From Metaphire vulgaris (Eukaryota; Annelida; Clitellata; Crassiclitellata; Megascolecidae), in contig CM030833.1 of the NCBI GenBank assembly GCA_018105865.1, positions 16,565,381 to 16,629,380 on the forward strand: a stretch of DNA of 64,000 nt, given 5' to 3'. The notes beneath the pieces are model-generated. The model made no database searches, was not told where the DNA came from, and worked only from the letters and a program-made list of their open reading frames with translations. Every line of letters begins with the position of its first letter. Position 1 is the first letter of the stretch. Both the position numbers and the translations under genes were made by a program. This document shows, piece after piece, positions 49,761 through 63,356 of this stretch.

Positions 49761-52700
49761 ATGGAATCAGACATCAAACTCTCAGGATTTGATTTCTGGG
49801 AAAGAAACCTTCGACGAGCAAGATATATTGTGGCACCAATGGTTGACCAAAGTGAGCTTGCCTGGCGCTTACTCAGCCGGAAATATGGTGCTCATCTGTG
49901 CTACACTCCAATGCTGCATGCATCAGTTTTCATCCGAGATGCAAATTATAGAAAGGAGAGCTTGGCCACTTGTGTGGATGACAGGCCTTTGATTGTACAG
50001 GTTAAGAAGCACTAATAGATTTGTTCTGATTTGTTTTTGCTGTTGTTGCTTATTATTTGTTGATGTCAGCTTATAAGTGTAAAATCAAGACAAATGCACA
50101 CATTTCATTAAATGTGACCTGCTGGGAGAAAAGGTACCATATGTGGGGTTCTTGAGTTACATATGCTGCATATATCGTGGTTATATTAGCTCAGTCACAG
50201 TAAAGTTTTAGAGAAATATACCTTGTCATTTCAGAGATACCAGCATCCAAACATCATGCCTATCAAATTCAAAATTCTGAGAAATTGAACATTTATTATT
50301 GACGAAATTAAAGCGTTCAAAATTTTAAAACTATACAAGAGTTACGGATGAAATTTTATCTCAGTGTTAATTGTCATATATGCAAACTATCTCTAAAGTT
50401 TCATCCGTAACTATTCATAATTTATCAGTAGAAAATTGAAATAAATATACTAGAACACAGTAATTGAAAAAGGCACCAAAAGTGGGATAGATCAGGGCAG
50501 GACATAATAATAATGGTTGTAATGTACAATCTAAACAAGATATACGAACAAGCTGTAATATAACACAATAAAACTTATAAATAATATTAATCAAGGTGAT
50601 TATAAATGTAACATATGTAACGGAATGATGAAAAACAAAGAACGAGAAACTAGTGTTGTAATTCATAAATAGCAACACAAATTAAGATTAAACTTCACTT
50701 GTAAGCAAAGAAACAAAAATCGCCCGATATTGCAGATTTGTCAGCTGGTTCTAAGCTCATAGCCTACATATTCAATTAAAAAAAAATTAGTAAGTAAGTT
50801 TAAACAGAGCATCAAAGTCAGAAGCCCACTTATGGTACCTTTTACCAATCTCAGTTTTAAAGCAAATTCTTTACTAAATGATGCAGATTTGATTTAAAAG
50901 ACATAATCATTTAATTGTCTACACATCATACTGTCTAAAATACCAAAAATATCATAATTTTTGACAAATTTTACTTTTCAAGATAAAAATGCAATTTCTC
51001 GCTAATCTGTGAAACCACTTATGGTACCTTTTCTCCCAGCGGGTCACAAATAGTTGATGTGATGTTGTAGTGGGAAGGTGATGTTTACTTGTATTTGATT
51101 TCTTGATACCCAATCTCTGTGTTATATTAGAATGCAGGCAATTAATACATTGAATTTAAGTTTTCTTCTAAACTGTATTTTCTTTGCATTACCGTAGTTT
51201 TGTGCCAATGACCCAGAGACATTATTGAAGGCAGCAAAATATGTAGAAGATATCTGTGATGCTGTTGATCTGAATCTTGGTTGTCCTCAGAGCATTGCTA
51301 AGAGAGGTCATTATGGTGCATTCCTCCAGGATGAATGGGAACTTTTGTCAACAATGGGTATGGTCAATTACATTTAGTTTGCACTCTTTTTGTTACTTTA
51401 GTATCTGTTTGATTAATTCCATTTTCATATGTTGTAGAATATATGAATAACAAATCTGACAGAAAACTAGTGTGTCAAATGGCTTGTATGTTCCATATAC
51501 CGTATTATTTTCGGTATAATATGTAGCCATGTATAATATGCATCCTGAGTTTCAAAAGTTATCATAATGCAAAAATCTTAAAACCTGAGAATATAGCCTT
51601 CACGCTATTGTGTGGCATGTGGGTGTCTACCCACGGTCTGTATGAAGTGTCTAGTGTCTTGTCAGGGTATGAGAACCCCGGGTTGCAGGGGCAGAATGTG
51701 TAAGTCCCTCTGCCAGTACACAGCCTCTCTGCAGACAAAACCCCTGCAGGACCTGATAGTAATGCTTAGGGCACCAGCCTAAAGTGCTCTGCACAAGTGA
51801 GTAGTGTTTGGCTGAAAAGTGCAGAAAAAATTATTCCTATGCATAATATGCCCCCAGACTTTGCACCATTTTTTCGGAAGAAAAGTGCATATTGTAATCA
51901 ATATAATATAATAGTTGTGCTCAATGACTCACACCGATCGCAAATGGCAGAGCATTTTTATTTGAATTAATCTACAGTGTATTTCATTTGGCATTTCTAA
52001 ATTTGAGAGTTGGGACTGGTGCTGACCTCCATTCTCTGAGACATAGTGTTGCAGGTGGCATATGCCATTAACCTGCCAAACATCTAGGCCAACACTTTAC
52101 TTTGCAGCGAACACTGCTCCTCAGTTGATGTTACAACCACCCTCTAGTGAGTAAGGCTGAGTCAGCCTTAGGGGCATCTACGGGTATTGAACCCATTCCG
52201 TCAGCATGCCTGCGCACCATGTAACCACTCTGCCATCTTCCTGCCCCATTTTCTCCAAAATGTTATTTCATTTTATGATGTTTATTATTATTGCTCTTAT
52301 GAAATCCTTTTGATCTGATTATGATTTTCTTTATTTCATGAATGTGTAGTTTAATTGATCAATGCTTGTTTTGTCACAATTCAGTTGAAATTTGTGCCAA
52401 AAATCTCAAAGTGCCAATCACTTGCAAAATTAGAGTGTTTAAAGATTTGGATCGGAGCATACTTTATGCTCAGATGTTGGAAAAGGCAGGTGCCCAGGTT
52501 TGTTGATTATTGTCATTTCAATTTTGTTTTGTTTGAAGTTGAAGTTTATAGTGTCTACAAAGTTTAGAGATTTCTGATTTAAAATAGGTCATTCCATGCC
52601 ATGTTTAATGTTCCTTCTTACTCACTTATTAGCCTAGATGATGATGGTTTTGGCTTAAACAGGGTGCCTATCAGTGATATTTTTGTTCTGCAAATAATTA

Positions 52701-55700
52701 AAGTTTTTATTTTTATTTAGTTTCAGAGCCTCTATTTTAGTTTTCATTTAGTTTTCGCTTTGTAAATAGTTTTGTTTTAGTTAACAAAATTAAAATAATT
52801 TTTGTTTTTATTTTTACTTCGTTAACTAATATAGCACTGTTGCCTACTTATAAATGTGCTGCATGAGTTCAGTGAGTGTGTGAGCAGAGTCTGCTTATCA
52901 ATTTAACAATGATGGTATTAAGAAATAATTAATCAACACAGCTCACTGAATAAAAATAAATATGTGTCTTATAGCAGCTTTCTAACTATTACTACACAAT
53001 CATATACACAGTTACTCAGATTCTATGCAGATAATAGATCCTTTTAGTGATGCATTGTCACTCCAAGCTAACACTTTAATAAAGTGAATAATCATATTCA
53101 TATGCAATCGACAATCGAAGATGCTGTATAAATCCTCTGCACTTTCCCTGCTGCTATGACACACTAACTATAATCCTTTGCACATAATAAATGCTTTCTG
53201 CCTTAAATTCACTCCTAGGTCTACTACACATATACTACTGGTACATCCAAGAAAGCTGCCTTGTAGAATTTTGCTGAACAAACTCTTTGGACACACCTGC
53301 AGCCAATAGCAAGGCCCTGTTCAAATTCCTGGCTCATCCATCGTAATTTATCCCCGTCGACTTTGCTGCCTCACAACCCACAGCGGTGTAATAACTCTAT
53401 GGCTTCTATGTCGCCCTCACCTAATGAGGTTGATGCTTGCAATGAATAACAATGATCATGGAATGCAGAACTTTTCATTCTACATGTTTGATTAGAAACA
53501 ATCCAATATGCATGCAATCAAAATATACTAGTGGCTTGGTACTGCACCGTGCACAGCACTTCTTTTTCCAGGGTATATAAAAATAAATGTTGGCAAGTCT
53601 CATACTTTAGTGAAGATCATTTTGCCAAAAAATTCATATTAGTAAAACAGTAGAAACATCATCTTTCGTGCTTACTTATTTATTTCGTGAGATATAGTTA
53701 GCTTTTATAGTAGCTAGAAATTGACAAACCATAAAATTACCTTCTCAGATTGTGGTAACTTGTCAACTTAACATAGTATAGTCAACCTGATATTTTGAAG
53801 CATGTAGTTAAAATATTTTCTAAGCATTAAAAATGTCATTCATTTTGATTCAGCTTAAAACAAGAATGAGATGGAAGCAAATTTAAACAGCTGATTAATC
53901 TTCATCTTTCTTTTTAATCTAGTTTGATAGCTTTTCTTTAATTCTCCATGATTTCTGCATTTAGTGAAATATCACTTATTGCATGGAATATTGAGCACTG
54001 ATATGGCCCAAGTTGATTAAATTATGAAAACTCAACATGACTGTGATATACTTACTACTTAGCTGCTTGCAAATTTAGGAATGTACAGTAATATGAAATA
54101 TTTGTTATATTAGCAGGATTGATAAAATGAGTATAAATTTGGCATTTTTTGGTTTTGCTTCAAAGCTTTTGACTGTTCATGGAAGAACAAAAGAGCAAAA
54201 AGGTGCTGAGACTGGACTAGCCAATTGGGATTACATTGCTGCTCTCAGGTGTGCTAATCCATTGCTTAATTTAGACATAGATTTAATTTAATTTAGTTTA
54301 CCGGTAATTTAGACAAGATATCTTCTATTTAAGCTATGTATTGATTTAAACCGTTGCAGGGGCTATTTATTTATTTTCATGAATATGTTTTTAAATTAAA
54401 TGTGTTTTTCACAATTATTTAAGCACATAGTGAAATTACAGTTCAGCAATAATTACCCCAGTAATGTGTAGATTGATGTGCAGCTAAGTAAATACTTAGT
54501 ACCATTCATATCTATCTGCAACTTACATGAGTACAGAATTGCATCAGAAGTGGGTGGAACTCATTTGAAATGAAAACAGCACCATTACATATAATGTGCT
54601 ATTGACTTATTATCTGCAGTCTTCTAGTGTCATTGTTATTGTTATTGTTCATGACAATTTATATAGCACCGTAACATAGCAGGGGCCAAAGTCAATGGCA
54701 CTTTGCACTGAACTTGGGTTTGAAATGTTAAATAAGTACGTCTTCAACTTGCTTGTGAACTCCCCGAAGTAGGTGACGGACGACACATCATAGGAGCAAT
54801 AAATAAATATAAATCTATTTAGGCTTGAGGTTGATCATTGTCCATTGATTGTTTGTGAGAACAGATTTTCTACTTTCGTAAATTGGCACTCTACTGATTG
54901 CTATGATGGCTGCTGTAATAATTGAGTATTCTTGTCTTGGTGTAGAAAAATATTTTGCAGATTTGTAAATGTGCTTTTATGTTATCAGAATCACCACAGT
55001 TATGCTTAATTATTTATGAAATATTACATCATTTGTGGCTTAAATGTTTAGTTGTTCCAAGTTCTTTGGTGTTATTTAATGATCCAAGCTTCTTTTATTG
55101 ATTTTTATTTCAGGAAAAATGTTAAAATTCCAGTTTTTGCTAATGGTAATATTCAATTCTTTGAAGACATACAGCAGTGTCTCGCTGCAACTGGAGCTGT
55201 TGGTGTAATGTCGGCAGGTATCTCGCACTGTTATATAAATGCAAATCACACATTTTTGTAAATTTGCTCAATCCACTTAATGCATAGAAGCTAATGAAAC
55301 TGTTTAGCAAATGGTGAGTGAGGTATGTTGCAACACAGATGTGCCAAACCCACTTTTTATCATGGAGTTTTAAAGCAGTGAGATTGAGTAAGATAATTCT
55401 ATTGTCTTTGTGCTTTGACAAAGTATCTGCTGCAAACATCCAAACAGCAGTCATGAATTAAAAAAGAAATGTTTCTTGTTCAAGAATTAATTTTATGAGA
55501 AATAATTACTAAATATTTAATAAATTTATTATATATTTGGATAGGACTTGAGAATAACAAATCAGAAGCAGAGCAATAAAAGAGAGAATAAAAAGGAAAT
55601 ATCCACACATGCAACTTGCTCATTGCATTGATGCTGCTGCTAGATTTTCTGCACAAATTCACACATTTAGACTTTGTCATCTGTTTTTTGTTCTGTGCTG

Positions 55701-55822
55701 GCACAAAAATGTCTGTTGTGGTATGCACCCACCCCTTGGCTATTTCACACGAGCTATTATAATTTATAATTTGTAATGTGTCCACGCAGTCTCCAGATTA
55801 GTAGCCACCATAATCTCTACAT

Positions 55823-55863
<41 letters not shown>

Positions 55864-58800
55864 CCTGTTTACAATTGATATTGGTTCACATTTGAAACTT
55901 GAAAGTATTTTTCTGATCTCAGTCTGGTTATGGAAGCTGCAAAGTAACCTACATGCTTGCTGGATTATGCTTTTAAAAGTAATATACTATTACAGTGCAC
56001 CTTTGATATAACGCTTAGTTTTAACACGGTCATTCAAAGCTTGTCTCCCGACCAGCATGTTATATCGAAGGTGGACTCTAACATTTGTGTAGTTTATGCG
56101 AGTGATCTACTGTACTTATGATTGTGCATGGTTAGCAGTAAGTGTGTCAATTTTAATTTATTTTACAGAGGGAAACCTTCACAATCCTGCTTTATTTGCC
56201 AACTTGGAGCCCCCTGTGTGGCAGATGTCAGAAGAATACTTAGACCTGGTTGAACAGTACCCATGTCCCATGTCCTATGTGCGAGGACATCTTTTCAAGC
56301 TTCTTCATCACGCGTGAGTCAAGGAAGAATGACAGTTTAAGAATGAAGAATTCTTTTATCTTTACAGAATCATTTCCTGACTGAATTGTCAACTGTATTT
56401 AATTGAAATTTTTGAGTTGTTTATGGTATTCATTGAGGATTGTTTAACCCCTTTACAGTGCACGTTGGCACAGACTCGTCTGCCGCCATCTTGCCGTATT
56501 TGTGCGCAATGTCAAGGACAAGTCATGTAAATTTCATAGTGGTTCGTCAATGGAGCGCAACGTATCAGATATGTTATATGCAATAAATCGCTTTAGTATC
56601 TATCCATTCGCTAGATGACACCTATTTTTCACACTGTAGGTAGTTTGGCTCTATGTGCTAGGGAATATGTATTCTTTTGGACCGAGAAGGTCAGACCTTG
56701 GGACACGTTGTGTAAAAAATAGCTTTGAGAAAATCTGACAAAGGGGTGTTCTGGTTAGAAGTAATATATCCTTACCAAATGTGGTCTGATTTTCAATTTT
56801 TAAAATTTTTTTTTCAATTGATGCTCTTCCACAGCTTTGCTGCTCATCCAAGTGGGATTACCACTGAAAAAATTTTAGCTACGGAGCTTCAAAAATTTTT
56901 TTTAGAGGGGCTAGTATTTTAGGCAGTAGAGTATACCTACCTCCAAATTTTTTTGTTGGCACAGGTGGTTAGAAAGAGGAATAATAAGCCAAACAATGGT
57001 GTATGACTCATCTTTTTAGCTTTCATATAGCCAGAGATACAGTAAATTTTAAAAATTACATTATTCGGTTTTGAAGAACGCTTTTCCAAAAGTAATTCCT
57101 CAGCACGGTGACGGTGTCTAAAATTTAATGCACGGTAAAGGGGTTAAGTATGTTGTAAGTTGACAATCATGTAATGTGTTCTTAGGCTTTTGAGGCATCT
57201 CGAATTTCGAGATGAACTTGGCTGCTGTAAAGACTTTATTGAAGCAAGAAAACTACTACGACGCCTTAAAGATGCATCCAATGTAACAATTACTTAATTT
57301 GTTTTAATCATTTCTGCAGATTTAAACAGCAGCCTATGATCAGCTTGCTTACTAATTTTGCTAAATGAAGTTCTGATTAATTATTTTATGTCAAAGCGTA
57401 TGTAAATCATTATTCAATTTCTGTATTGCTTGATATTGACAACTTGACTTTTTATTATTACATCTTCATAGTTGCTGCCATTTGTCCTCTTGCATCTTCT
57501 GCTCTTTCATTTTGTTGCCTGTTAATAGTGACTTAACCAATATGCTTGGAAATTCTTTTAAATCTTTTTTTGAGATCGCAGTATTTATCTTATTTCAGGC
57601 AGATGTGGAAACCTATAATAAGAATCCAGCATTGTACGATTTAGGAAATTTGCCACGTCCATACTGGATTTGCCAACCATATGTGAGACCTGAGTAAGTT
57701 AGAAAAGATTTTATAGCTATTTACTATTTTACCACATTTAAGTTGTTGGCATTTGTATGTTCGGTATAGAAATTAAGATAATGCTATAGTTTGATTGTTT
57801 TATTATTATACTTATGTAGTGATGATATTGTCAGTGTTTTTTAAATCTGAGGTGCTGCTTGTGAAATAATTGCCTATTATTGATGTCCGGAGGGTTGAAT
57901 GATACAATTTAGGTTTATTGGTCTTTTACTTGGTCTACTGGATACAGTATCACATTCGAAATTGGGACCACATCTTTATATATTAAATTGTTTAGAGATA
58001 AACGGATGCTGACAAGTCGGCAAATCATCTTTGATTTGCTATAATGAGCGACAAGAGACAAAGAATAAGAAGGCCTAGAACAGTCATCGACACAATTAAG
58101 CAAGTGCAAACTACAGCACTTTGGGCACATTTGACGAATGGAAAACTCCCACTTGATTAGGACGGTGATGTTAGGAATGGTAAATGGAGAAAGACAACGT
58201 GACTGCCCCCATAATGATGGATAGATTATAGTCAAGTGGACTGCCTATGCTCTACCAGAAGCAGTATGGATGGCATGGCATGTAGCTGAGAAGTGTGGAA
58301 GAAAAGGATTAACGATATTGCTGGTTGTCTCTATGACTCTCCAGGGATATGAGAATCCAATGAAGACTGAAGAATAATGAGTGATTTGAGAGGTTTTGGA
58401 TGTGGCTGTCAACCAGATGTCTGTTTTGGTTTTCCATGAAAACACCCAATTTCTTCGTTCACAGGTTCAGGTGAGCTTAATAACCAGAGATGGTAATAGT
58501 TGATTTTTTGACAATATCAAGAGCAGTGCCAAGATGAAGTTCATATTTAAAAGTATGACATATCGTGTTTTGGGAATGCTAATTTATTTCTCTTCTTCAA
58601 TTTCTGTTTTGTGTAAGTATAAAAATATGAATATGTTTTTGTGCTATTAGTCTTTGCCAGACGACATCTGAAGAGAGAATTCAGTTTCGCGAGAGCATCA
58701 AGCGGCCGCTTGAGCTGTTGAATGGCACTCAGGATCAGTCGTTGTCTAGAAACAAATTAAAAAAGTTGCGGCGCAACTCAAAAAAGAACTTTGACCCAAA

Positions 58801-60757
58801 ACCAGACAAGTTTGACAAATGTGCTTGTGGAAATCCAAAGGTATCAACATGATTTATGTAATTGCAAGATTTCTCATTTGATTTTTGCATGAAGTTTAAT
58901 TTTAGAATTGTGATTGGTTTTTATATCTTTTTGCTTTTTGAATAAAAGCTGAATTTTTGTATTCCTTCATTTAAATAAAGCTCCTCAGTTGTGTAGTCTT
59001 GTTTATGTGCCTGCTTTTGGCCAGGTTGCAACTGTAATTTTCCCTTTTTGGCACGAAATGCATGTAAATAGGAGTTTAACTCAGAAAATTAATTGAAATG
59101 AAGCATTTTACTATTGTATTGTTCTACTTCCAATATTAGCTACATTTAAAATACTCAGACTGTGTTTGTTGTGTTTATATTCCTTAAAATATAGTAGACT
59201 GCTCAAACTGTATCCATAGTTAAATTGTAATGTTACCTAGGCTATTACTATGCTAGTTATTGAAATGATGAGGTATTTATGCCTTGATTTGCTGGTTAAC
59301 TGTTGACTTAATGAATGTGTAAACTGCTACATTATACAAATAGGAAAAAGGAGCACTTACAGGAGGTCTATGACTTTTAAAAAAAGATGCAGGTAGACTC
59401 AGTAATCTATGTGGATAAAAAGACCAACAATTTAGTATAGTGTTGTATTTAGTTATATATGAATATCATCAAATTTAGGTACTTCAGTGTTAGGATGCTT
59501 TAATATTTAGACAGGCAGAACAGGTAAATGAACCCGATGAAGTCATAATTTATTTTCATTTTATTTGAAAGCTGTCTTGGTGAGATATCAGACTTGTTGC
59601 TTGCAGTCCAGTTGTCGGCTGCAGTGGTGTAATTAGAGCTGCTGTAACTGAATGTAATCATGACACTTACATTCATTTTTGTATTTAAATATTTTTATTT
59701 CATCATTCCAGTGTTTTCTTATTTGTTGTATATACTTGTACTCAACATCACATGTTAATGGCTTAAAATGTTGATTGCTTTGTTCCCTTTTATCTAAAAA
59801 CTGTTTTGGCATGAAGATCATTATTTAAACACATTTTGTTGATGCTTTGTCTTTCACAGGGATTAAAGTGCGTCTTTGATCTCTGCAGATCATGTTGTAG
59901 ATGTCGAGCATTTAGAAACAACATCAGCTGCCCAGGTATTAGTGGCTATAAATTATCTCTAAATATATCTGTATTATAATTATGTGATTCTATTTGCAGA
60001 GACTGAGGATGTCTTTCCATTTTCCCTGCTTTATTCACTTCATTGAGACATGTGCAATTTTTGGATCCAGGTAGCTAAAATATTGAGGCTGTTCATTTTT
60101 GTAAGTTGTTGAGTAATGATTAGATAAGCCAGAAACCAATTTCAGCAGTGGACCATTTAACCAAAGACTGGGATTTTTGTCTAGTGATGTACATGGCAGT
60201 GGAGTTGTCACTTAGACTGGTGCTGTCGGTGGTGTTGCTCGGCAGACTTCTTTCACTTCTTAGATTCTGATCAGGTCTTCGTGGTAATAGATGGATCTTT
60301 TTATGACAGTCCAGATTATGCATAGCACAGTTGAGAACTGTTTAAGATCAAAAGTTCGCCATACCACAAGACCAGTCTTTGTATGATTTCGCAACAAATG
60401 ACAGTCAAGGAAACCATGAATGGTGAGTGACCAGGAATAGCAGCACTTAGTTTAGCAGAGATCAAGATAAAGATAAATGCAAGGATCAAGTAGTTTCAAG
60501 GAATTAATGCCAGTGAAGAAATTTATTGTTGATTATATTAGTTTATTAAAAGTTTAATTAATTTATCTGATTGTCATTTATGTTGTTAACAAGTGATCTT
60601 TAAATTCTTGCCTTTAACGCACATTATCATAAGAAATTTTTCTTGCATATTGTTACCTTTAGGTCACCGACTTAGAATGAAACCAAAGGTCGAACAGTCT
60701 GAGATCAAAGAGTGTGAGCATCCGCCCAATGAAGTTGTTGACCATATGATAAGCTAA
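49761..60757 (+). CDS. DUS1L: tRNA-dihydrouridine(16/17) synthase [NAD(P)+]-like DUS1L, complete
   Basis: FMN-dependent enzyme family that reduces uridine to dihydrouridine at positions 16/17 of the tRNA D-loop. Eleven exons: 49761-50000, 51198-51357, 52385-52497, 54166-54248, 55114-55217, 56169-56313, 57186-57282, 57599-57693, 58651-58840, 59860-59935, 60663-60757; 1398 nt, 465 residues (473 in human). All phases agree. The TIM-barrel part shows [20 protein letters not shown] and [11 protein letters not shown] with the catalytic Cys at about 109, then [30 protein letters not shown] and [15 protein letters not shown]-terminal exons carry a basic linker and a cysteine cluster (KCACGNPKG, then [10 protein letters not shown] and CPGH), as in animal DUS1L. 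The ATG directly follows a splice-acceptor-like AACAG, so a non-coding first exon is likely upstream. Intron 1 holds a 934-bp inverted-repeat element. Confidence 0.96.
50114..51047. mobile_element. Unclassified 934-bp element, near-perfect TIRs, AAAT duplication
   Basis: Left GTGACCTGCTGGGAGAAAAG and right CTTTTCTCCCAGCGGGTCAC are complementary except at one position, followed by GTACCATA/TATGGTAC. AAAT at 50110-50113 and 51048-51051. No recognisable transposase. Lies in DUS1L intron 1. Confidence 0.8.
52005..52248 (-). mobile_element. tRNA-derived SINE, minus orientation
   Basis: The complement reads GGGGCAGGAAGATGGCAGAG, GGGTTCAATACCCGTAG (B box), GAGGGTGGTTGTAACATCAA, TTAATGGCATATGCCACC and GGTCAGCACCAGTCCCAAC, colinear with 3746-4017. 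Lies in DUS1L intron 2. Target duplication not clear. Confidence 0.85.
54640..54790 (+). repeat. Dispersed repeat, relative of 19375-19500
   Basis: ATGACAATTTATATAGCACC, then GGGGCCAAAGTCAATGGCAC. Similar order to the 19.4-kb copy. Confidence 0.5.
55828..55862. repeat. (AAT)n microsatellite
   Basis: About 35 bp of AAT in DUS1L intron 5. Confidence 0.9.
55993..56078. mobile_element. Minimal pogo-like element (86 bp)
   Basis: TA at 55991-55992 and 56079-56080; left CAGTGCACCTTTGATATAAC, right GTTATATCGAAGGTGGACTC. The ends resemble the Tigger/pogo TIR style of the 19.5-kb element, with almost no interior. Confidence 0.65.
56448..57143. mobile_element. piggyBac-like non-autonomous element with TTAA ends
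   Basis: TTAA at 56444-56447 and 57144-57147 flank CCCCTTTACAGTGCACG and TGCACGGTAAAGGGG. No transposase frame. Lies in DUS1L intron 6. Ends resemble the 77-bp element at 16775. Confidence 0.75.
58075..58345 (+). mobile_element. Decayed LINE RT C-terminal fragment
   Basis: Plus strand with stops reads [27 protein letters not shown], then [14 protein letters not shown], matching the GHI-RM ... [10 protein letters not shown] ... EAVxxA layout of RT C termini. Lies in DUS1L intron 8. Confidence 0.6.
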
Positions 60758-60900
60758 ATTATTGCAAATGAGAATGACAGTTCTATGAAGTAGAGTCTCT
60801 CTTTCTTTTGTACACTGTTTGTCTAATGGTTAATTCACAGTAGGTGCTGTTATTTACAGTTATTATAGTCATTTACTTACTCCCAATTTGAATCATGTGT

Positions 60901-60946
<46 letters not shown>

Positions 60947-61729
60947 CAATATAGCCAACAAATTTTATGACAAATTTATAAAATTTTATCCACATTGCAT
61001 AATATCTATTCTATGTAAAAAAATGCAAATTTCACGAAATTAATCGGTTGTACAGTTTAATTTGTAGTATAAGATGGCATTTCATTTTTTCACTTTGCAA
61101 ATCAAGTGCAATTGCTGCTAATTAATGAGTGAGTCACAGGAGAAGGCTGTTTGTTGAGGAAAAGTGACTTAAAACTTATTAATTTTTTGTTGTGGTTTTG
61201 AGAGAAGTGTATTTATATACTGTTGTAAATCTGTTATGTCGATATTATATCAATTTATTTGCTAATACATAATGCATTTTACAGATTGTCAATATTGCAG
61301 CACAGGAAACTATGATAGTTACAGGTGCTTCTAAAACTCTTCTGTTAACCAGAACACACGTTAGATTACACCAGATGTCTGGCGACATTGAGAATTATCA
61401 ACACAGTCATGTCATGGACCGTCAGATAAAGCCATTCATTATAGGGAACTTAATTAGGATCAGCGAGAGGAACTACTCACATGGTGAAATGTAACTCCTA
61501 AACTCTGTAGGACTCCACTGGAAGACCGCGAATTTTGTGGGGATACGGGAGGGAGTGTAAATACTACTGATCCATAAGTAAGCCTATGTGAAAATCACTA
61601 GTAAGTAACTCCATGACCACATTCAATAACCTAGTTGCACACTTTGACGAAATGAAGAAGGGGGCAAACGAAAATGTGGTTTTTGTCTAAAAATGCCTTC
61701 ATTTCGCAGAAATTTTACATATCTATACC
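60758..61729. other. DUS1L 3' flank
   Basis: No gene seen. (CA)n(TA)n at about 60901-60945. No clear AATAAA in the first 500 bp after the DUS1L stop. Confidence 0.5.
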
Positions 61730-61893
61730 CAGTGTTTAATCTGGACTCCGGGTGGGGGACTGACAAAGCCGGGGGGGAATTCTGCTAGGGGCCGCTGTTA
61801 GTCCATGTAGTATTCCAAAATTTCCGGGGGTGAATTTGAAATTTCCGGGGGGAAGGGCAATTTCCCCCCGGAAACGGCCTAGATTAAACACTG
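61730..61893. mobile_element. hAT MITE, perfect 8-bp TSD, GTTTAATCTGGACTCC type
   Basis: TIRs CAGTGTTTAATCTGGACTCC and CGGCCTAGATTAAACACTG; TCTATACC at 61722-61729 and 61894-61901. Complete reference copy for the palindromic pair at 14921-15232. Confidence 0.95.
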
Positions 61894-62026
61894 TCTATAC
61901 CCCACTGCTCAATATGCTGCCCATTGGCTGTTACACAGCAAATTAGCTTAACAGACTTGCTAACAGCCAAACTTGCGGCAACTCTCGTAAATGCTAAAAT
62001 TGCAGCGATTATGTGGCGGTCTAGCA

Positions 62027-62194
62027 CAGGGTTATTTCTAGGATTATCAATCTGGGGGGTGTTGGTATTTTCTGGGGGTGCCCTGCCGGAAAAGTCTGAC
62101 AAGCAAAAAGGTCATCCGGCTTTCAGATTGGGGGAGTGTTAGGGGGCGTCGGTCTCAGATTGAGAGGTGTTAGAGGGGTGTGAAAATATCCCTG
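62027..62194. mobile_element. hAT MITE, relative of 16127-16303
   Basis: Starts CAGGGTTATTTCTAGGATTA and ends GAAAATATCCCTG; flanks GTCTAGCA and GTCCAGTT. The shared motif is inverted (CTGACAAGCAAAAAGG, 62097). Confidence 0.78.
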
Positions 62195-63350
62195 GTCCAG
62201 TTACTGGACACCCCTTGGCTCAAACTTGGGGTGTCCTGGCACCCTCGATACCCTCCCCACAATTGCCGCTTAAGGTATTGCAGCATCAGAATCGTGCGAT
62301 CTGTCGGCTCAGTGTGTGCACTGTGCAGTCCTATCTTGTTCATCGTCGCAAGGCATCATTCGCTATCCGATCGCCTCGGACGATGGCAAAGATAGCCGAC
62401 TGGCAATCAGTCGTTGGCTGGCGCTGCTTACAGAAGCGTTCTCGTTTTTCGGCTTTTCTAAATGCTAGTCTCTGCAGCCCGCCGTCGTTTGAGCGTACGG
62501 TTGAACGCGTGGTGCTGCCGGATAGAGCGTTGAATGAATCGCTGGCCTAGGTTAGCGCTGCTGCGTGTCGTCCGTACTTGCAAGCGGTTTCCGCGTGCCG
62601 TACAGTCGTCCTGAGGCCCTGGTCTGCGCCGCTCACCAGCAATTTGTCTCTGCGAAAATGTGGAAGATTGCCTCCATTGAACGCGCATACTGTAGGAACT
62701 GTGCTCTGTGCAGAAAGCAGGATTCGCGTTCGTCGTTAGAGGAGTAACGGAATGTCAACGCGGCTGACGTTGGATTAAACATAAGCCATCTCATCATTGT
62801 TCCGGTAGGCTCTTAATTCTGATTTACAGTTAAACCGAATAGCCAAGCCTGATTAGATTTATAGTATCTCATATATATTAGCCTTGTACACTGTAGTTCA
62901 TATACCTGTTTTACTCGACTTGGCTATAGCATTTTAACCACCGCATAAAGAGAACGGACTGGACAATGGAAGCCGGCGAAAAGTTTAGGTTAAATGATAT
63001 AATTTCAAGGTTTCGACCACTCGCGCATTTTGTCCTTGAGCCACGTTCAGCAGTAGGCCAAACTCAACTAGGCCTAATGCTGGATTGAGTACTAGATATA
63101 CTAGATTAACATGGCTGTAGCCTATGGCCTCGAATTTTGGGACACTAACTGTAGGCTACTTTTGTCACGGAATCTGGATATAGCCTTATAGAGAAGCACA
63201 AAGCAAAAGGCAGGTTGGATTTGTTAAATTTGCGTAAACCGTTACGTTATTGTATGATAGGTGCCGATTTATTGCATGAAGTATTATCAATATTATATAT
63301 AAGCCTATATGTGTGTCTGGTGTCTGTTTCTGTCTATCTGTCTGTCTGTC
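62195..63350. other. Right-end region with a CpG-richer island, no gene assigned
   Basis: 62270-62760 is richer in CG than its surroundings and open in several frames; it may be a promoter or first exon of a neighbouring gene, but no family is recognisable. TAGGCC-type octamers reappear near 63060. Confidence 0.35.
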
Positions 63351-63356
63351 TGTCTG

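Noticed and set aside
62167..62550. 127-codon plus frame at the right end
   Set aside because: Starts inside a hAT MITE and shows no recognisable domain; the CpG-rich background keeps frames open by chance.
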